From NCBI GenBank assembly GCA_905214795.1, contig CAJMNM010000002.1:124001-188000 (forward strand): a DNA stretch of 64,000 nt, written 5' to 3'. The stretch comes from an uncultured bacterium (GTDB lineage Bacteria > Bacteroidota > Bacteroidia > Bacteroidales > Bacteroidaceae). This document shows, in pieces, positions 8,063-17,503 of this stretch; within the stretch, counting starts at the first letter, position 1; each line of letters begins with the position of its first letter. A program made the position numbers and the translations under genes. Under the pieces are notes generated by a model. That model searched no databases and was not told the origin of the DNA. It was given only the letters and a program-made list of their open reading frames with translations.

Positions 8063-9424
8063 ATGCATAGACTTTACGAGGAACGATTGGGAACTGACCG
8101 TATGTTGCCACTTATTTTTAGGATGGCTCTTCCTGCAGTTGCCGCTCAATTAGTGAATCTTTTATATAGTATTGTAGACCGGATTTATATTGGACACATT
8201 CCGGGGATTGGAACAGAAGCATTAGCAGGAATTGGAGTAACAGGTTCTATTATTATACTTATTTCTTCTTTTTCATCCATAGTAGGGGGTGGAGGTGCGC
8301 CGCTTGCTGCTATAGCGTTAGGTCAGAATGATCGGGAAAGAGCAGGTAAATATCTGGGGAATGGTTTTGTCATGTTGGTTATTTTCACTTTGTTGACATC
8401 ATGCGTTACTTATTTGTTTATGGAGCCGTTCTTAATGTTTGCTGGAGCATCAGTTCATACAATAGGATATGCTAAGGACTATCTTTCTATTTATCTGACA
8501 GGTACGTTGTTTGTAGAACTATCCGTAGGACTTAATACTTTTATCAATACGCAAGGTCGTCCGGCTATTGCTATGTGGTCAGTCGTGATAGGGGCTGTAT
8601 TGAATATAATTCTTGATCCTCTGTTTATTTTTACGTTTGGATTAGGTGTACGTGGAGCAGCCTGGGCTACCATCTTGTCTCAAGCATGTAGTGCTTTATG
8701 GGTATTGTTGTTTTTGACTTCTACAAAAGCGTCTTTACGGCTTGAACGAAAATATATGAAATTAGATAAGAAAACCGTATTGTCAATGTTGGCACTGGGA
8801 GTTTCGCCGTTTATTATGGCTAGTACAGAAAGTCTGGTCGGTTTTGTTTTAAATAGCGGTCTGAATGTTTTTGGAGATATTTATATTAGTGCTTTGGCTA
8901 TTATGCAAAGTGCAATGCTTTTTGTCAGTGTACCTTTGACTGGTTTTGCACAAGGTTTTGTGCCTGTGGCCAGTTATAATTATGGACATGGTAATAAAGA
9001 GCGATTGAAGGAATGTTTCCGGATTGTGGTTAGTGTTATGTTTGCTTTTAATTTCTTGTTTATATTGTTTTTATTATCTTTTCCCACATTGGTAGCTTCA
9101 GCTTTTACAAACGATAAATATTTGATAGAAACTGTAGAACGGGTGCTTCCGATTTTTCTTGCGGGGATGAGTATTTTTGGCTTGCAAAGGGCTTGTCAAA
9201 ATATGTTTGTAGCGCTAGGTCAAGCCAAGATTTCAGTGTTTATAGCTTTGCTTCGCAAAGTTTTTTTGTTAATTCCGTTAGCTGTTGTTTTGCCGCATTT
9301 TATAGGGGTGAAAGGCGTATTTCTCGCAGAGTCAATATCCGATGCTACAGCAGCTGTCTGTTGTACGGTTATATTTGCCATACAATTTCCAAAGATATTG
9401 AGAAAGATGCATCAAATAAATTAG
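8063..9424 (+). CDS. MATE-family efflux transporter
   Basis: 453 residues with about twelve membrane helices in two six-helix bundles, the usual MATE length. Seen: IFRMALPAVAAQLVNLLYSIVDRIYIGHI at the start, QGRPAIAMWSVVIGAVLNIILDPLFIF in the middle, and SVPLTGFAQGFVPVASYNYG in the second bundle, all typical of bacterial MATE (DinF/NorM-type) antiporters that expel drugs or organic cations using Na+ or H+ gradients. Stands alone with its own promoter; substrate unknown. Confidence 0.92.
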   Translation: MHRLYEERLGTDRMLPLIFRMALPAVAAQLVNLLYSIVDRIYIGHIPGIGTEALAGIGVTGSIIILISSFSSIVGGGGAPLAAIALGQNDRERAGKYLGNGFVMLVIFTLLTSCVTYLFMEPFLMFAGASVHTIGYAKDYLSIYLTGTLFVELSVGLNTFINTQGRPAIAMWSVVIGAVLNIILDPLFIFTFGLGVRGAAWATILSQACSALWVLLFLTSTKASLRLERKYMKLDKKTVLSMLALGVSPFIMASTESLVGFVLNSGLNVFGDIYISALAIMQSAMLFVSVPLTGFAQGFVPVASYNYGHGNKERLKECFRIVVSVMFAFNFLFILFLLSFPTLVASAFTNDKYLIETVERVLPIFLAGMSIFGLQRACQNMFVALGQAKISVFIALLRKVFLLIPLAVVLPHFIGVKGVFLAESISDATAAVCCTVIFAIQFPKILRKMHQIN

Positions 9425-9504
9425 GCTGTCTGATATTGTGATATTTTCGTGTTGTGGTAGTGATGTTATGTTTATAAAAACAAGTCTGCTTTTAGGTCTG
9501 TGTT

Positions 9505-9777
9505 TTATCTTCGGCTTCTACTGAATATACGTCGAAAATTTCTCATGACACGCATACCTAAAACGACACCGTCATATACAGCCATTCCTTGATCGATAAT
9601 ATTAAAAAAAGATTCCATCTTATTGTTTGCTTTAGGAGGAGCAAACAATGTTCTTGTGGTATTCCTGATGTTTTCGTTGCAGATCTGTATCTCTTTTCTA
9701 AGCTCAGATTTACGGTTGTGGATATATGCCAACATGTCATTTTGGCCTGCCGGTTGATTAGTTGTTGTCATGTTCAT
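9505..9777 (-). CDS. Hypothetical protein, third gene of the YtxH/holin-family operon
   Basis: 90 residues, basic and probably helical: a coiled-coil-like stretch (RKSELRKEIQICNENIRNTTRTL) and a C-terminal Arg-rich tail. No signal peptide. Its start overlaps the end of the upstream holin-family gene by 20 nt. Together with a YtxH protein and a holin-family protein this triad is a recurrent envelope-associated arrangement in Bacteroidales. Function unknown. Confidence 0.7.
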   Translation of the reverse strand: MNMTTTNQPAGQNDMLAYIHNRKSELRKEIQICNENIRNTTRTLFAPPKANNKMESFFNIIDQGMAVYDGVVLGMRVMRNFRRIFSRSRR

Positions 9778-10129
9778 CCTTTTTAATGAATAATTTAACC
9801 ATCAGTCGTGCTGTTGGTTGGAACACCCAGGTTTCTCTCTTATAATAAAATATAATGCATAAAAGTAGACAGAATACAGCTATAATACCGAATCCTAATG
9901 GCATACTGTTAAGTATATCGCTTAAATACCATGCTATGGCGAATGATAAAAAGAATAACACCATAGCGCCTAGGATTAACATAATTGTGATGCTGATAGT
10001 AGCAGATATGATAACAGTCAGTTTCTCTGCTGTATCCAACTTGATATACTCTTTCTGGAGTTCAATGTATTTTTTGAACTCCAGAAAGAGCCTTTGCATG
10101 TTTTCTATGTTCTTGCTGCTTGAAAACAT
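9758..10129 (-). CDS. Phage-holin-family (YqjE/DUF1469-like) membrane protein
   Basis: 123 residues. An amphipathic N-terminal helix (residues about 10-35) is followed by two membrane helices (about 40-66 and 75-95) separated by a short turn, then a basic cytosolic tail. This matches the small 'holin superfamily' membrane proteins that sit beside YtxH-type proteins; the name reflects fold, not a lytic role. Nine bp lie between it and the upstream ytxH-like gene. Confidence 0.8.
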   Translation of the reverse strand: MFSSSKNIENMQRLFLEFKKYIELQKEYIKLDTAEKLTVIISATISITIMLILGAMVLFFLSFAIAWYLSDILNSMPLGFGIIAVFCLLLCIIFYYKRETWVFQPTARLMVKLFIKKDEHDNN

Positions 10130-10138
10130 ATCGTGAGA

Positions 10139-10348
10139 TTATACTTCTTCTACAGATTTGATTTCGTCCGCAATTTCATCAACCAAAGAATCCATTTCTT
10201 TACGATTCAGTCTGATGCCGCGTTTACGAAGAGCTTCTGCAATTTTATCACGAGTTTCTGTACCCTTTTCAGGAGCATAGAGAATACCGATTGCTGCACC
10301 AACGGCTGCGCCGCCAATGAATGCTGCTAAAAAACTTAATGCTTTCAT
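10139..10348 (-). CDS. YtxH-domain protein
   Basis: 69 residues. It has the YtxH pattern of an N-terminal small-residue membrane helix (FLAAFIGGAAVGAAIGILYAPEKGTETR) followed by a charged helix. In Bacillus the relatives are general-stress genes. It is first in a three-gene minus-strand operon with a -7 element 34 bp upstream. Confidence 0.88.
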   Translation of the reverse strand: MKALSFLAAFIGGAAVGAAIGILYAPEKGTETRDKIAEALRKRGIRLNRKEMDSLVDEIADEIKSVEEV

Positions 10349-10381
10349 AATACTTGGTTTTTTATTAGTTATGCTTCACTA

Positions 10382-10389
10382 CAAAGATA
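10382..10389 (-). promoter_or_regulatory. -7 promoter element of the YtxH operon
   Basis: Minus-strand TATCTTTG, exact TAnnTTTG, 33 bp before the ATG at 10348. Confidence 0.65.
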
Positions 10390-10480
10390 TAAATTTTTTA
10401 TATTGATGCTATCTTTTTGTGCGTTTTTTTTGAATATTTTTTTATAAAATATTATTTAACCTTTTTTTGCCCGACTACCT

Positions 10481-10510
10481 TTTGACATCTCCAAATAATA
10501 TGTATCTTTG
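10481..10510 (+). promoter_or_regulatory. Two-part promoter of the SPOR lipoprotein gene
   Basis: TTTG at 10481-10484 and TATCTTTG at 10503-10510 are separated by 18 bp, which fits the Bacteroidales -33/-7 arrangement. The predicted 5' untranslated leader is about 115 nt. It holds IR-like GC-richer sequence (GGCTTATAGGCTGGCG...) of unknown role. Confidence 0.7.
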
Positions 10511-10632
10511 TGCTGGCTTATAGGCTGGCGTGAAGAATCTTCGCAGAGGGTGGTTGGCAGTAGTGGCATTCCTGTTTTCTTTGCGGCCGTAATAGAATAT
10601 TTATTATTAAAAAGGTGTAATATAAAAGACGT

Positions 10633-11130
10633 ATGAAAAAGTATTTAGTATTGGGAGCAGGATTGGGTATGGTTTTTGCCATGACTTCATGTAAATCATC
10701 CGAAAGCGCATATAAGAAAGCTTATGAGAAAGCGCGTCAGCAGCAGGCAGTAACGGCTGAGCAGGAGCCTACTACAACTACAGAACAAAATACAGTCGAA
10801 GTAACTCCTACAACTCCTGTTGTAACCCCTCAGTCAACTTCAACGGACGTAAATTCAGTTCCTGTTCGTACAGAAACGGTTACTGTCGTATCTGGTAATG
10901 GCTTGAAGTTATACAGCGTTGTATGTGGAAGCTTCAGTCTACAGGCTAATGCTGAAGGCTTACAGCGTACATTGACAAATGCAGGTTATGCAGCGCAGGT
11001 TGCGTATAATAGTGGAAATAAGATGTATCGTGTAATTGCGTCAACCTTTGATGACAAGGCTTCTGCTGTTCAGTCACGTGATGTGTTGCGTGCGACATAT
11101 CCCGATGCTTGGTTGTTGTATAAAAAATAA
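10633..11130 (+). CDS. SPOR-domain lipoprotein
   Basis: 165 residues. The lipoprotein signal peptide ends AMTSC (Cys 20). A Thr/Pro/Gln-rich linker covers residues 38-85 and a SPOR domain residues about 95-163 (KLYSVVCGSFSLQANAEGL, MYRVIASTFDDKASAVQSR). SPOR domains bind denuded peptidoglycan glycan strands, often at division sites. Likely an outer-membrane lipoprotein touching the cell wall. Monocistronic, with a promoter and terminator of its own. Confidence 0.88.
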   Translation: MKKYLVLGAGLGMVFAMTSCKSSESAYKKAYEKARQQQAVTAEQEPTTTTEQNTVEVTPTTPVVTPQSTSTDVNSVPVRTETVTVVSGNGLKLYSVVCGSFSLQANAEGLQRTLTNAGYAAQVAYNSGNKMYRVIASTFDDKASAVQSRDVLRATYPDAWLLYKK

Positions 11131-11234
11131 TATGAAATAAATTAAAACGGCAGTCTGTATATTAGAATTTTGCCGTAATGGTAGATATGGAAGATGATCA
11201 GTTCTGACTGATTCCAAATAAAACATATTACCCT

Positions 11235-11266
11235 AAAGGGGCGTGCCTGAGGCTGCCCCTTTTTAT
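11235..11266 (+). terminator. Rho-independent terminator
   Basis: AAAGGGGC pairs with GCCCCTTT and continues into a T tract, about 105 bp past the SPOR gene stop. Confidence 0.85.
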
Positions 11267-11341
11267 TTGTTTATACAAAATAGGATAACGATATTAAGAA
11301 TAATTTGAGTTTTATATACGGTATAATTCCGTAGTATTCAT

Positions 11342-11349
11342 TAATTTTG
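11342..11349 (+). promoter_or_regulatory. -7 element immediately before ruvX
   Basis: TAATTTTG, exact TAnnTTTG, ends only 8 nt before the ATG at 11358. With the usual spacing of about 7 nt from box to start site, the message would be essentially leaderless. Confidence 0.55.
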
Positions 11350-11357
11350 CATCCGAT

Positions 11358-11774
11358 ATGGGAAGAGTGTTATCCATAGATTACGGTAAAAAACGAACAG
11401 GATTGGCCGTAACAGATCCGTTGCAGCTGATTGCTAACGGACTGACAACTGTTGCTACGTCCGAATTATTCGACTATGTGATTTCTTATGTAAAGAAAGA
11501 GCAGGTCGAGCGGATTGTTGTTGGACATCCAAGACAAGCGGATGGGACCGATTCTGAGAATATGAGACGTGTAGAGCCGTTCGTAAATAGGTTGCGTAAA
11601 GCTTTGCCGGATATTCCGATAGAATTTTTTGATGAGCGTTTTACGTCTGTTTTGGCTCACAAGGCGATGATAGATGGCGGTCTCCGGAAAAAGGCGCGTC
11701 AGAATAAGGCTTTGGTAGATGAAATAAGTGCAACCATTATTTTGCAGGGATGGATGGAGGCTCGTATGAAATAG
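11358..11774 (+). CDS. ruvX: RuvX/YqgF-family Holliday junction resolvase
   Basis: 138 residues, the family's usual size. RNase-H-like fold motifs are visible: SIDYGKKRTGLAV (first acidic residue), VVGHPRQADGTDSE, FDERFTSVLA and DEISATIILQGWME carrying the later catalytic acids. YqgF proteins act in pre-16S rRNA 5' maturation and/or on Holliday junctions. It heads the ruvX-def-TPR cluster; def begins 27 bp downstream. Confidence 0.93.
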   Translation: MGRVLSIDYGKKRTGLAVTDPLQLIANGLTTVATSELFDYVISYVKKEQVERIVVGHPRQADGTDSENMRRVEPFVNRLRKALPDIPIEFFDERFTSVLAHKAMIDGGLRKKARQNKALVDEISATIILQGWMEARMK

Positions 11775-11801
11775 ATTAAAGAAGGAAATAAACAACTAGT
11801 T

Positions 11802-12359
11802 ATGATATTACCCATTTATACTTATGGTCAGCCGGTATTGAGAAAAGTGGCTGAAGACATTACACCGGATTATCCGGATTTGAAAACTTTGATAGATAAC
11901 ATGTATGAAACTCTGGAGGCTTCCGAGGGTATCGGATTGGCAGCTCCACAAATTGGATTGGCCATCAGACTGGTGGTTATCAATCTGGATGTTATATCTG
12001 ACGATCTTCCTGAATATAAGGGTTATGTACATACTTTTATCAATCCTCATATCATTGAAACAGATGCGACAGAAACTTCTTCAGTAGAAGAGGGCTGTTT
12101 AAGCGTTCCAGGCATTCATGAACCGGTAAGACGTCCGACCCGTATTCATGTACGTTATCTTGATGAGAATTTTCAGGAGCATGATGAGTGGGTAGAAGGT
12201 TACTTGGCACGTGTGATGCAGCATGAATTTGATCATCTTGAAGGAAAAATGTTCATAGATCGTGTGTCTATGTTGCGTAAACAGATGATTAAAGGAAAAT
12301 TATCAGCTTTGCTTAAGGGAAATTTCCGTTGTGGATATAAAGTGAAGATAAGAAAATAA
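11802..12359 (+). CDS. def: Peptide deformylase
   Basis: 185 residues. It removes the formyl group from nascent protein N-termini. All three signature motifs are present: GIGLAAPQ at 43-50, EEGCLS with metal-ligand Cys99, and HEFDH at 141-145 with the two His ligands and catalytic Glu. Its stop codon overlaps the start of the next gene (TAATG), indicating translational coupling with the TPR protein. Confidence 0.97.
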   Translation: MILPIYTYGQPVLRKVAEDITPDYPDLKTLIDNMYETLEASEGIGLAAPQIGLAIRLVVINLDVISDDLPEYKGYVHTFINPHIIETDATETSSVEEGCLSVPGIHEPVRRPTRIHVRYLDENFQEHDEWVEGYLARVMQHEFDHLEGKMFIDRVSMLRKQMIKGKLSALLKGNFRCGYKVKIRK

Positions 12360-14377
12360 TGACGATATTCAAGAAAGTACTTTTATTATTTCTTTTGTGC
12401 ATTCCGTTCTCAGTTGTAGCTCAAATCAATACCGATAGGGTGATGCTGATGGGACGAAATGCACTGTATTATGAAGATTATGTACTTTCCATCCAGCGTT
12501 TCAATATGGTTATTGGCGCTAAACCTTATTTAGCCGAGCCTTATTTTTATAGAGCGTTGGCTAAATTTTATTTGGAAGACTATTGGGGGGCTGAAACCGA
12601 TTGTAGTGAAGCAATCGAACGAAATCCTTTTTTACCGGATAATTACCGCTTGCGTGGATTATGTCGTATTAATCTGAAAAATTATGGCGGTGCTGTTGAT
12701 GATTATAAGGAATTGCTTAATATAGAGCCAAAAGAGCAGAATGCGTGGCACAATATGACATTGTGTTATATTGAATTGAAAGATTATGAACATGCCATGG
12801 AATCTGTTGATATGATGATTAAGAACTGGCCGAAGGTAGGAAAAAATTATGTCATTAAGGCTCAGACTTGTTTTTTGATGAAAGATACGGTCGAGGCGAT
12901 GAACGCTCTCGATGAAGCATTGAAGATCAACGAATATGATGGTGATGCGTGGCAGATGAAAGCCATGGTATATACAGCGCATGAGGAATATGAAAAGGCC
13001 GAAGAGGCAATGGACAAGACTATCCTCCAGTCACCTCGTGAAGCCGCGCATTATATTAATAGAGCTTTGATTCGTTATCACAGAATGAATTTGCGTGGTG
13101 CAATGGCTGATTATGATACGGCTATAGAATTTGATCCCAATAGTTATGTCGGTCATTTCAATCGTGGCTTATTGCGTGCTCAGGTGGGTGATGATAACCG
13201 GGCCATTGAAGACTTTAATTATGTCTTGAAGGTGGAACCCGACAATATGATAGCTTTGTTTAATCGTGCGTTGATGTTGGATAATACCGGTGATTATCGT
13301 GGTGCAATCCGTGATATCAGTAAGGTAATTAGTGAAAATCCGAATTTTATAGATGGCTATCAGTATCGTGCGCAAATACGTCGGAAAATTGGAGATATAA
13401 ATGGTGCGGAGCGCGACGAGTTCAAAGTGCTTAAGGCTCAGGTGGAAAAGAAGCCGATTAGCCGGAACGGGACTAAGAAAACCAGAAAGCAGAGCGACCG
13501 TACAATGGAAGACTATGATAAACTCGTTGAGGCTGATACAGAAGAAACTTCACCGCAGTATGAAAGTGAGTATCGTGGTCGTGTCCAGAATAGGAAGACG
13601 GAACTCCGTCCCGAACCAGCCTATGTGTTGACTTATTATCCGAAAGAGCAGAATTTTAAACAGATTAATTATAATAAGGATGTAGAGCAGTTGAATCGTA
13701 GTAATTTGCTGCCTAAAAAACTGGAACTGACAAATTATGAAGCAGTACCAACCGTAGAAGAAATGGACTGGCATACGGCTCATATGAATAAGTTGACAGA
13801 AAATTTGCGTACTCAGCCGGATAATCCATCATTATATTTTGCTCGCGCATTGGATGAATATGTTCTGCAAAACAGTGAACAGGCTGTGGCAGACGTAGAT
13901 AAAGCGCTTGCCTTGGATAGTACATTAGTGCTGGCTCGTTTCTTCAAGACACAGTTGAAGATTAGAGAATTGGAGATGAAGGAAGCTTCCAGACAGATGG
14001 ATTTGTCCGGAAATAAACATGAAAAACAGTCCGATCATATAAATTTGACTTTAGCATGTCGTGCGATTCTTGAAGATTGTGAGGCAATCATGGCAGAAAG
14101 GCCTGATTTTCTATGTTGCGAGTATAATATAGGTAACCTTTATCTGATGATGCAGGATTACGAGTATGCTATAACTTCATACAGCCATGTGATTCAGACC
14201 GATAATCGTTTTGCGTGTGCTTATTATAATCGAGGTCTGGCTTATATACTGTCAGGTCGGAATGCCGAAGGTGTTAAGGATTTGAGCCGAGCAGGTGAAT
14301 TAGGACTTTATTCTGCATATAATTTAATGAAAAGGTATGGTCAGGAGAGCAATAAAAAAGACTCTTCGGGCGAATAA
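12359..14377 (+). CDS. Exported multi-TPR protein
   Basis: 672 residues. A signal peptide (cleavage near SVVAQ, residue 22) precedes two blocks of TPR units: about residues 25-345 and 470-655, with repeats such as PYFYRALAKFYLEDYWGAETDCSEAI and SYVGHFNRGLLRAQVGDDNRAIEDFNYVL. A charged, low-complexity linker (KKTRKQSDRTMEDYDK) joins them. It is a periplasmic scaffold of unknown partner. It overlaps the end of def by one base, an arrangement seen widely in Bacteroidales. Confidence 0.85.
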   Translation: MTIFKKVLLLFLLCIPFSVVAQINTDRVMLMGRNALYYEDYVLSIQRFNMVIGAKPYLAEPYFYRALAKFYLEDYWGAETDCSEAIERNPFLPDNYRLRGLCRINLKNYGGAVDDYKELLNIEPKEQNAWHNMTLCYIELKDYEHAMESVDMMIKNWPKVGKNYVIKAQTCFLMKDTVEAMNALDEALKINEYDGDAWQMKAMVYTAHEEYEKAEEAMDKTILQSPREAAHYINRALIRYHRMNLRGAMADYDTAIEFDPNSYVGHFNRGLLRAQVGDDNRAIEDFNYVLKVEPDNMIALFNRALMLDNTGDYRGAIRDISKVISENPNFIDGYQYRAQIRRKIGDINGAERDEFKVLKAQVEKKPISRNGTKKTRKQSDRTMEDYDKLVEADTEETSPQYESEYRGRVQNRKTELRPEPAYVLTYYPKEQNFKQINYNKDVEQLNRSNLLPKKLELTNYEAVPTVEEMDWHTAHMNKLTENLRTQPDNPSLYFARALDEYVLQNSEQAVADVDKALALDSTLVLARFFKTQLKIRELEMKEASRQMDLSGNKHEKQSDHINLTLACRAILEDCEAIMAERPDFLCCEYNIGNLYLMMQDYEYAITSYSHVIQTDNRFACAYYNRGLAYILSGRNAEGVKDLSRAGELGLYSAYNLMKRYGQESNKKDSSGE

Positions 14378-14422
14378 GTGTTTTTTTTATTCTGTTTTGC
14401 TGTGCGTTCATGAAAAAATAAC

Positions 14423-14430
14423 TATTTTTG
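14423..14430 (+). promoter_or_regulatory. -7 promoter element of the thrS operon
   Basis: TATTTTTG, exact TAnnTTTG, 40 bp before the thrS ATG. A TTTG at 14396-14399 lies 23 bp upstream, slightly far for a -33. Confidence 0.6.
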
Positions 14431-14470
14431 CATCTTTAGAAAAAGAGATAAAAGTTTAAATTAATAAAAT

Positions 14471-16414
14471 ATGATCAAAATAACTTTTCCAGACAACTCT
14501 GTACGTGAATATGAAGCAGGTGTAACTGGTCTTCAGATTGCCGAGAGTATCTCTTCACGCTTGGCTCAGGATGTGCTGGCTTGTGGTGTGAACGGTGAGA
14601 CTGTAGAATTAAATCGTCCGATTAACGAAGATGCTTCAGTCGTGTTATATAAATGGGATGACCCTGAAGGAAAACATACATTCTGGCATACTTCTGCCCA
14701 TTTGATGGCTGAAGCCATGCAGGAACTTTATCCCGGAATTCAGTTCGGTATAGGTCCGGCTATTGAAAATGGTTTCTATTATGACGTAATGCCGCCCGAA
14801 GGTGTGTCCATTCGTGAAGCTGATTTTTCTAATATAGAAAAGAAAATGCTCGAATTGGCTCAGCGTAAAGAGTCTGTTGTTCGTGCGGACATATCTAAAG
14901 CTGATGCTTTGAAATTCTTTGGTGACAAAGGACAGACATATAAGAATGAGCTGATTGCCGAATTGGAAGATGGTCATATTACGACTTATACTCAAGGTGC
15001 GTTTACTGATCTTTGTCGTGGTCCGCATTTGATTAATACCAACGTAATCAAGGCTGTTAAGGTGACAGCTGTGTCTTCAGCATATTGGCGTGGTGATGAG
15101 AAACGTCCGCAGATGACACGTGTATATGGTATCACTTTCCCTAAAAAGAAGATGCTTGATGATTATCTGGCACTTTTGGAAGAGGCAAAGAAGCGCGACC
15201 ATAGAAAAATCGGAAAGGAAATGGAGCTTTTCATGTTCTCAGAGAGAGTAGGAAAGGGACTTCCGATGTGGTTACCGAAAGGAACTGCGCTTCGTTTACG
15301 TCTTGAAGACTTCTTGAAGAAGATACAGAAACGTTATGGCTACCAGCAGGTAATGACACCACATATCGGTGGTAAAAATCTTTATGTGACATCCGGACAT
15401 TATGCGCATTATGGTAAGGACTCTTTCCAGCCGATTCATACGCCGGAACCCGAAGAAGAATATATGCTGAAGCCGATGAACTGCCCTCACCATTGCGAGA
15501 TTTATGCATGGAAACCACGTTCATATAAAGATCTGCCTTTGCGTATTGCTGAATTTGGTACGGTTTATCGTTATGAGCAGAGTGGAGAGCTTCACGGATT
15601 AACCCGTGTACGTTCATTTACTCAAGACGACGCGCATATTTTCTGCCGTCCCGATCAGGTAAAGAGCGAGTTTATCCGTGTGATGGAAATTATCCAGATT
15701 ATTTTCGGAGCCTTGGATTTCAAGAATTTCGAAGCACAGATTTCTTTGCGCGATCCTAATGATAAGGAAAAATATATCGGTTCTGATGAAGTTTGGGCTG
15801 AAGCAGAAAACGCAATTATTGAGGCTTGTAAGGAAAAAGGACTTAGCGCTAAGGTAGAGTACGGCGAAGCTGCATTCTATGGTCCTAAACTCGACTTTAT
15901 GGTGAAAGACGCTATCGGTCGTCGTTGGCAGTTAGGTACAATTCAGGTAGATTATAATTTGCCCGAACGTTTCAAACTGGAGTATACGGGAGAAGATAAC
16001 CAGAAACATCGTCCGGTTATGATTCATCGTGCGCCGTTTGGTTCAATGGAGCGTTTCGTAGCCGTCCTGATTGAGCATACTGCAGGTCACTTCCCATTGT
16101 GGCTGACCCCCGATCAGGTTGCCATCCTTCCTATTTCAGAAAAATTTAATGACTATGCGCAGAAGTTGTGTGCTTACTTTGACGAACACGATGTGCGTGC
16201 GGTTGTTGATGACCGTAATGAAAAGATTGGTCGTAAGATTCGTGACAATGAAATGAAGCGTATACCTTATATGTTGATTGTGGGTGAAAAAGAGGCCGGA
16301 GAAGGTACTGTTTCAGTCCGTAAACAGGGTGTAGGCGACCAAGGAAGCATGAAATATGAAGATTTTGCAAATAAAATCAATGAAGAAGTGCGTAATATGC
16401 TAAATAAATATTAA
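14471..16414 (+). CDS. thrS: Threonyl-tRNA synthetase
   Basis: 647 residues. Domains in order: TGS (about 1-61), editing domain with HTSAH at 73-77, the class II catalytic core (motif 2 region YRYEQSGELHGLTRVRSFTQDDAHIF; zinc-ligand Cys in MNCPHHC), motif 3 (HRAPFGSMERFVAVLIEH), and the anticodon-binding domain (about 540-640). It charges tRNA-Thr and clears mis-charged Ser. First gene of the conserved thrS-infC-rpmI-rplT translation cluster. Confidence 0.98.
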   Translation: MIKITFPDNSVREYEAGVTGLQIAESISSRLAQDVLACGVNGETVELNRPINEDASVVLYKWDDPEGKHTFWHTSAHLMAEAMQELYPGIQFGIGPAIENGFYYDVMPPEGVSIREADFSNIEKKMLELAQRKESVVRADISKADALKFFGDKGQTYKNELIAELEDGHITTYTQGAFTDLCRGPHLINTNVIKAVKVTAVSSAYWRGDEKRPQMTRVYGITFPKKKMLDDYLALLEEAKKRDHRKIGKEMELFMFSERVGKGLPMWLPKGTALRLRLEDFLKKIQKRYGYQQVMTPHIGGKNLYVTSGHYAHYGKDSFQPIHTPEPEEEYMLKPMNCPHHCEIYAWKPRSYKDLPLRIAEFGTVYRYEQSGELHGLTRVRSFTQDDAHIFCRPDQVKSEFIRVMEIIQIIFGALDFKNFEAQISLRDPNDKEKYIGSDEVWAEAENAIIEACKEKGLSAKVEYGEAAFYGPKLDFMVKDAIGRRWQLGTIQVDYNLPERFKLEYTGEDNQKHRPVMIHRAPFGSMERFVAVLIEHTAGHFPLWLTPDQVAILPISEKFNDYAQKLCAYFDEHDVRAVVDDRNEKIGRKIRDNEMKRIPYMLIVGEKEAGEGTVSVRKQGVGDQGSMKYEDFANKINEEVRNMLNKY

Positions 16415-16478
16415 CTTTGCAGCCGATTTAGCAATTAAGTGTCGATAAATAAAAACAAACAGACGAGAACAACTTTTA

Positions 16479-17123
16479 ATGAAGAAAGACAATTTAAAGC
16501 AACAGTACCGTATTAATGAGCAAATACGTGTGCGTGAAGTCCGTATAGTGGGCGATGATATTGAGTCAACAGTCATGCCGATCGCAAAGGCGCTACAACT
16601 GGCAGAAAACCAGGGCGTCGATTTGGTGGAGATTTCTCCAAATGCTGTTCCCCCTGTTTGTCGGTTAATCGACTATAGCAAGTTCCTTTATCAGCAGAAA
16701 AAGCGCCAGAAGGAAATGAAGGCTAAGCAGGTGAAGGTTGATGTCAAGGAAATTCGTTTCGGACCGCAAACCGACGATCATGACTATAACTTCAAACTGA
16801 AACACGCTCAGGGCTTCCTTTCTGATGGAGACAAAGTAAAGGCTTATGTCTTCTTTAAGGGACGTAGCATACTTTTCAAGGAACAGGGTGAAGTGCTTTT
16901 GCTTCGTTTCGCCAATGATTTGGAGGAATATGGTAAAGTAGAGCAGATGCCTGTGCTTGAAGGTAAGCGTATGACAATCTTCATTGCTCCCAAGAAACTG
17001 GGTCAGCCAAAGAAATCCGCAGAGAAAGCGGTGGTGGCTCCTACTCCTAAAGTCGAGAAGGCCCAGCCAAAGGCAAACGCGCCTAAAGAATATAAGGGTC
17101 CGCGTGTAGAAGGTGAAGATTAA
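16479..17123 (+). CDS. infC: Translation initiation factor IF-3
   Basis: 214 residues. IF3-N (YRINEQIRVREVRIVGDD, GVDLVEISPNAVPPVCRLIDY), then a lysine-rich linker and IF3-C (VKVDVKEIRFGPQTDDHDYNFKLKHA). It carries an extra Ala/Pro/Lys-rich tail of about 35 residues beyond the usual end. It binds the 30S subunit and checks start-codon pairing. The start used here is ATG; the non-canonical AUU start known from enteric infC is not evident. Confidence 0.97.
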   Translation: MKKDNLKQQYRINEQIRVREVRIVGDDIESTVMPIAKALQLAENQGVDLVEISPNAVPPVCRLIDYSKFLYQQKKRQKEMKAKQVKVDVKEIRFGPQTDDHDYNFKLKHAQGFLSDGDKVKAYVFFKGRSILFKEQGEVLLLRFANDLEEYGKVEQMPVLEGKRMTIFIAPKKLGQPKKSAEKAVVAPTPKVEKAQPKANAPKEYKGPRVEGED

Positions 17124-17199
17124 TAAACTGAAAAAACGTGCGTAACGCTTGGTATATGCGTTGCCACACATTTTAATAATAATTTAAAATTAAAACAAA

Positions 17200-17397
17200 A
17201 TGCCAAAAGTAAAGACTAATTCCGGTGCCAAAAAAAGATTCGCTCTTACCGGAACAGGTAAAGTAAAAAGACATCACGCTTTCCACAGTCACATCTTGAC
17301 AAAGAAGACTAAGAAGCAGAAGAGAAATTTGGTACACGATGACATCGTGGTAACTGAAAACATGAAGCAGGTTCGTGACCTTCTCTGCATGCGTTAA
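17200..17397 (+). CDS. rpmI: 50S ribosomal protein L35
   Basis: 65 residues, very basic, with the L35 pattern PKVKTNSGAKKRFALTGTGKVK and KRHHAFHSHILTKKTKKQKR. Lies between infC and rplT in the standard order. Confidence 0.97.
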   Translation: MPKVKTNSGAKKRFALTGTGKVKRHHAFHSHILTKKTKKQKRNLVHDDIVVTENMKQVRDLLCMR

Positions 17398-17503
17398 AAA
17401 AAGCGAGGTAAAAGTATTATTAAAGTATTAACCGAATGCATTAGCTTTAAGTTCGCTCAATTTAATTTAGAAGCGGCGCTAACATTCAAAAAGATTAAAA
17501 ATT

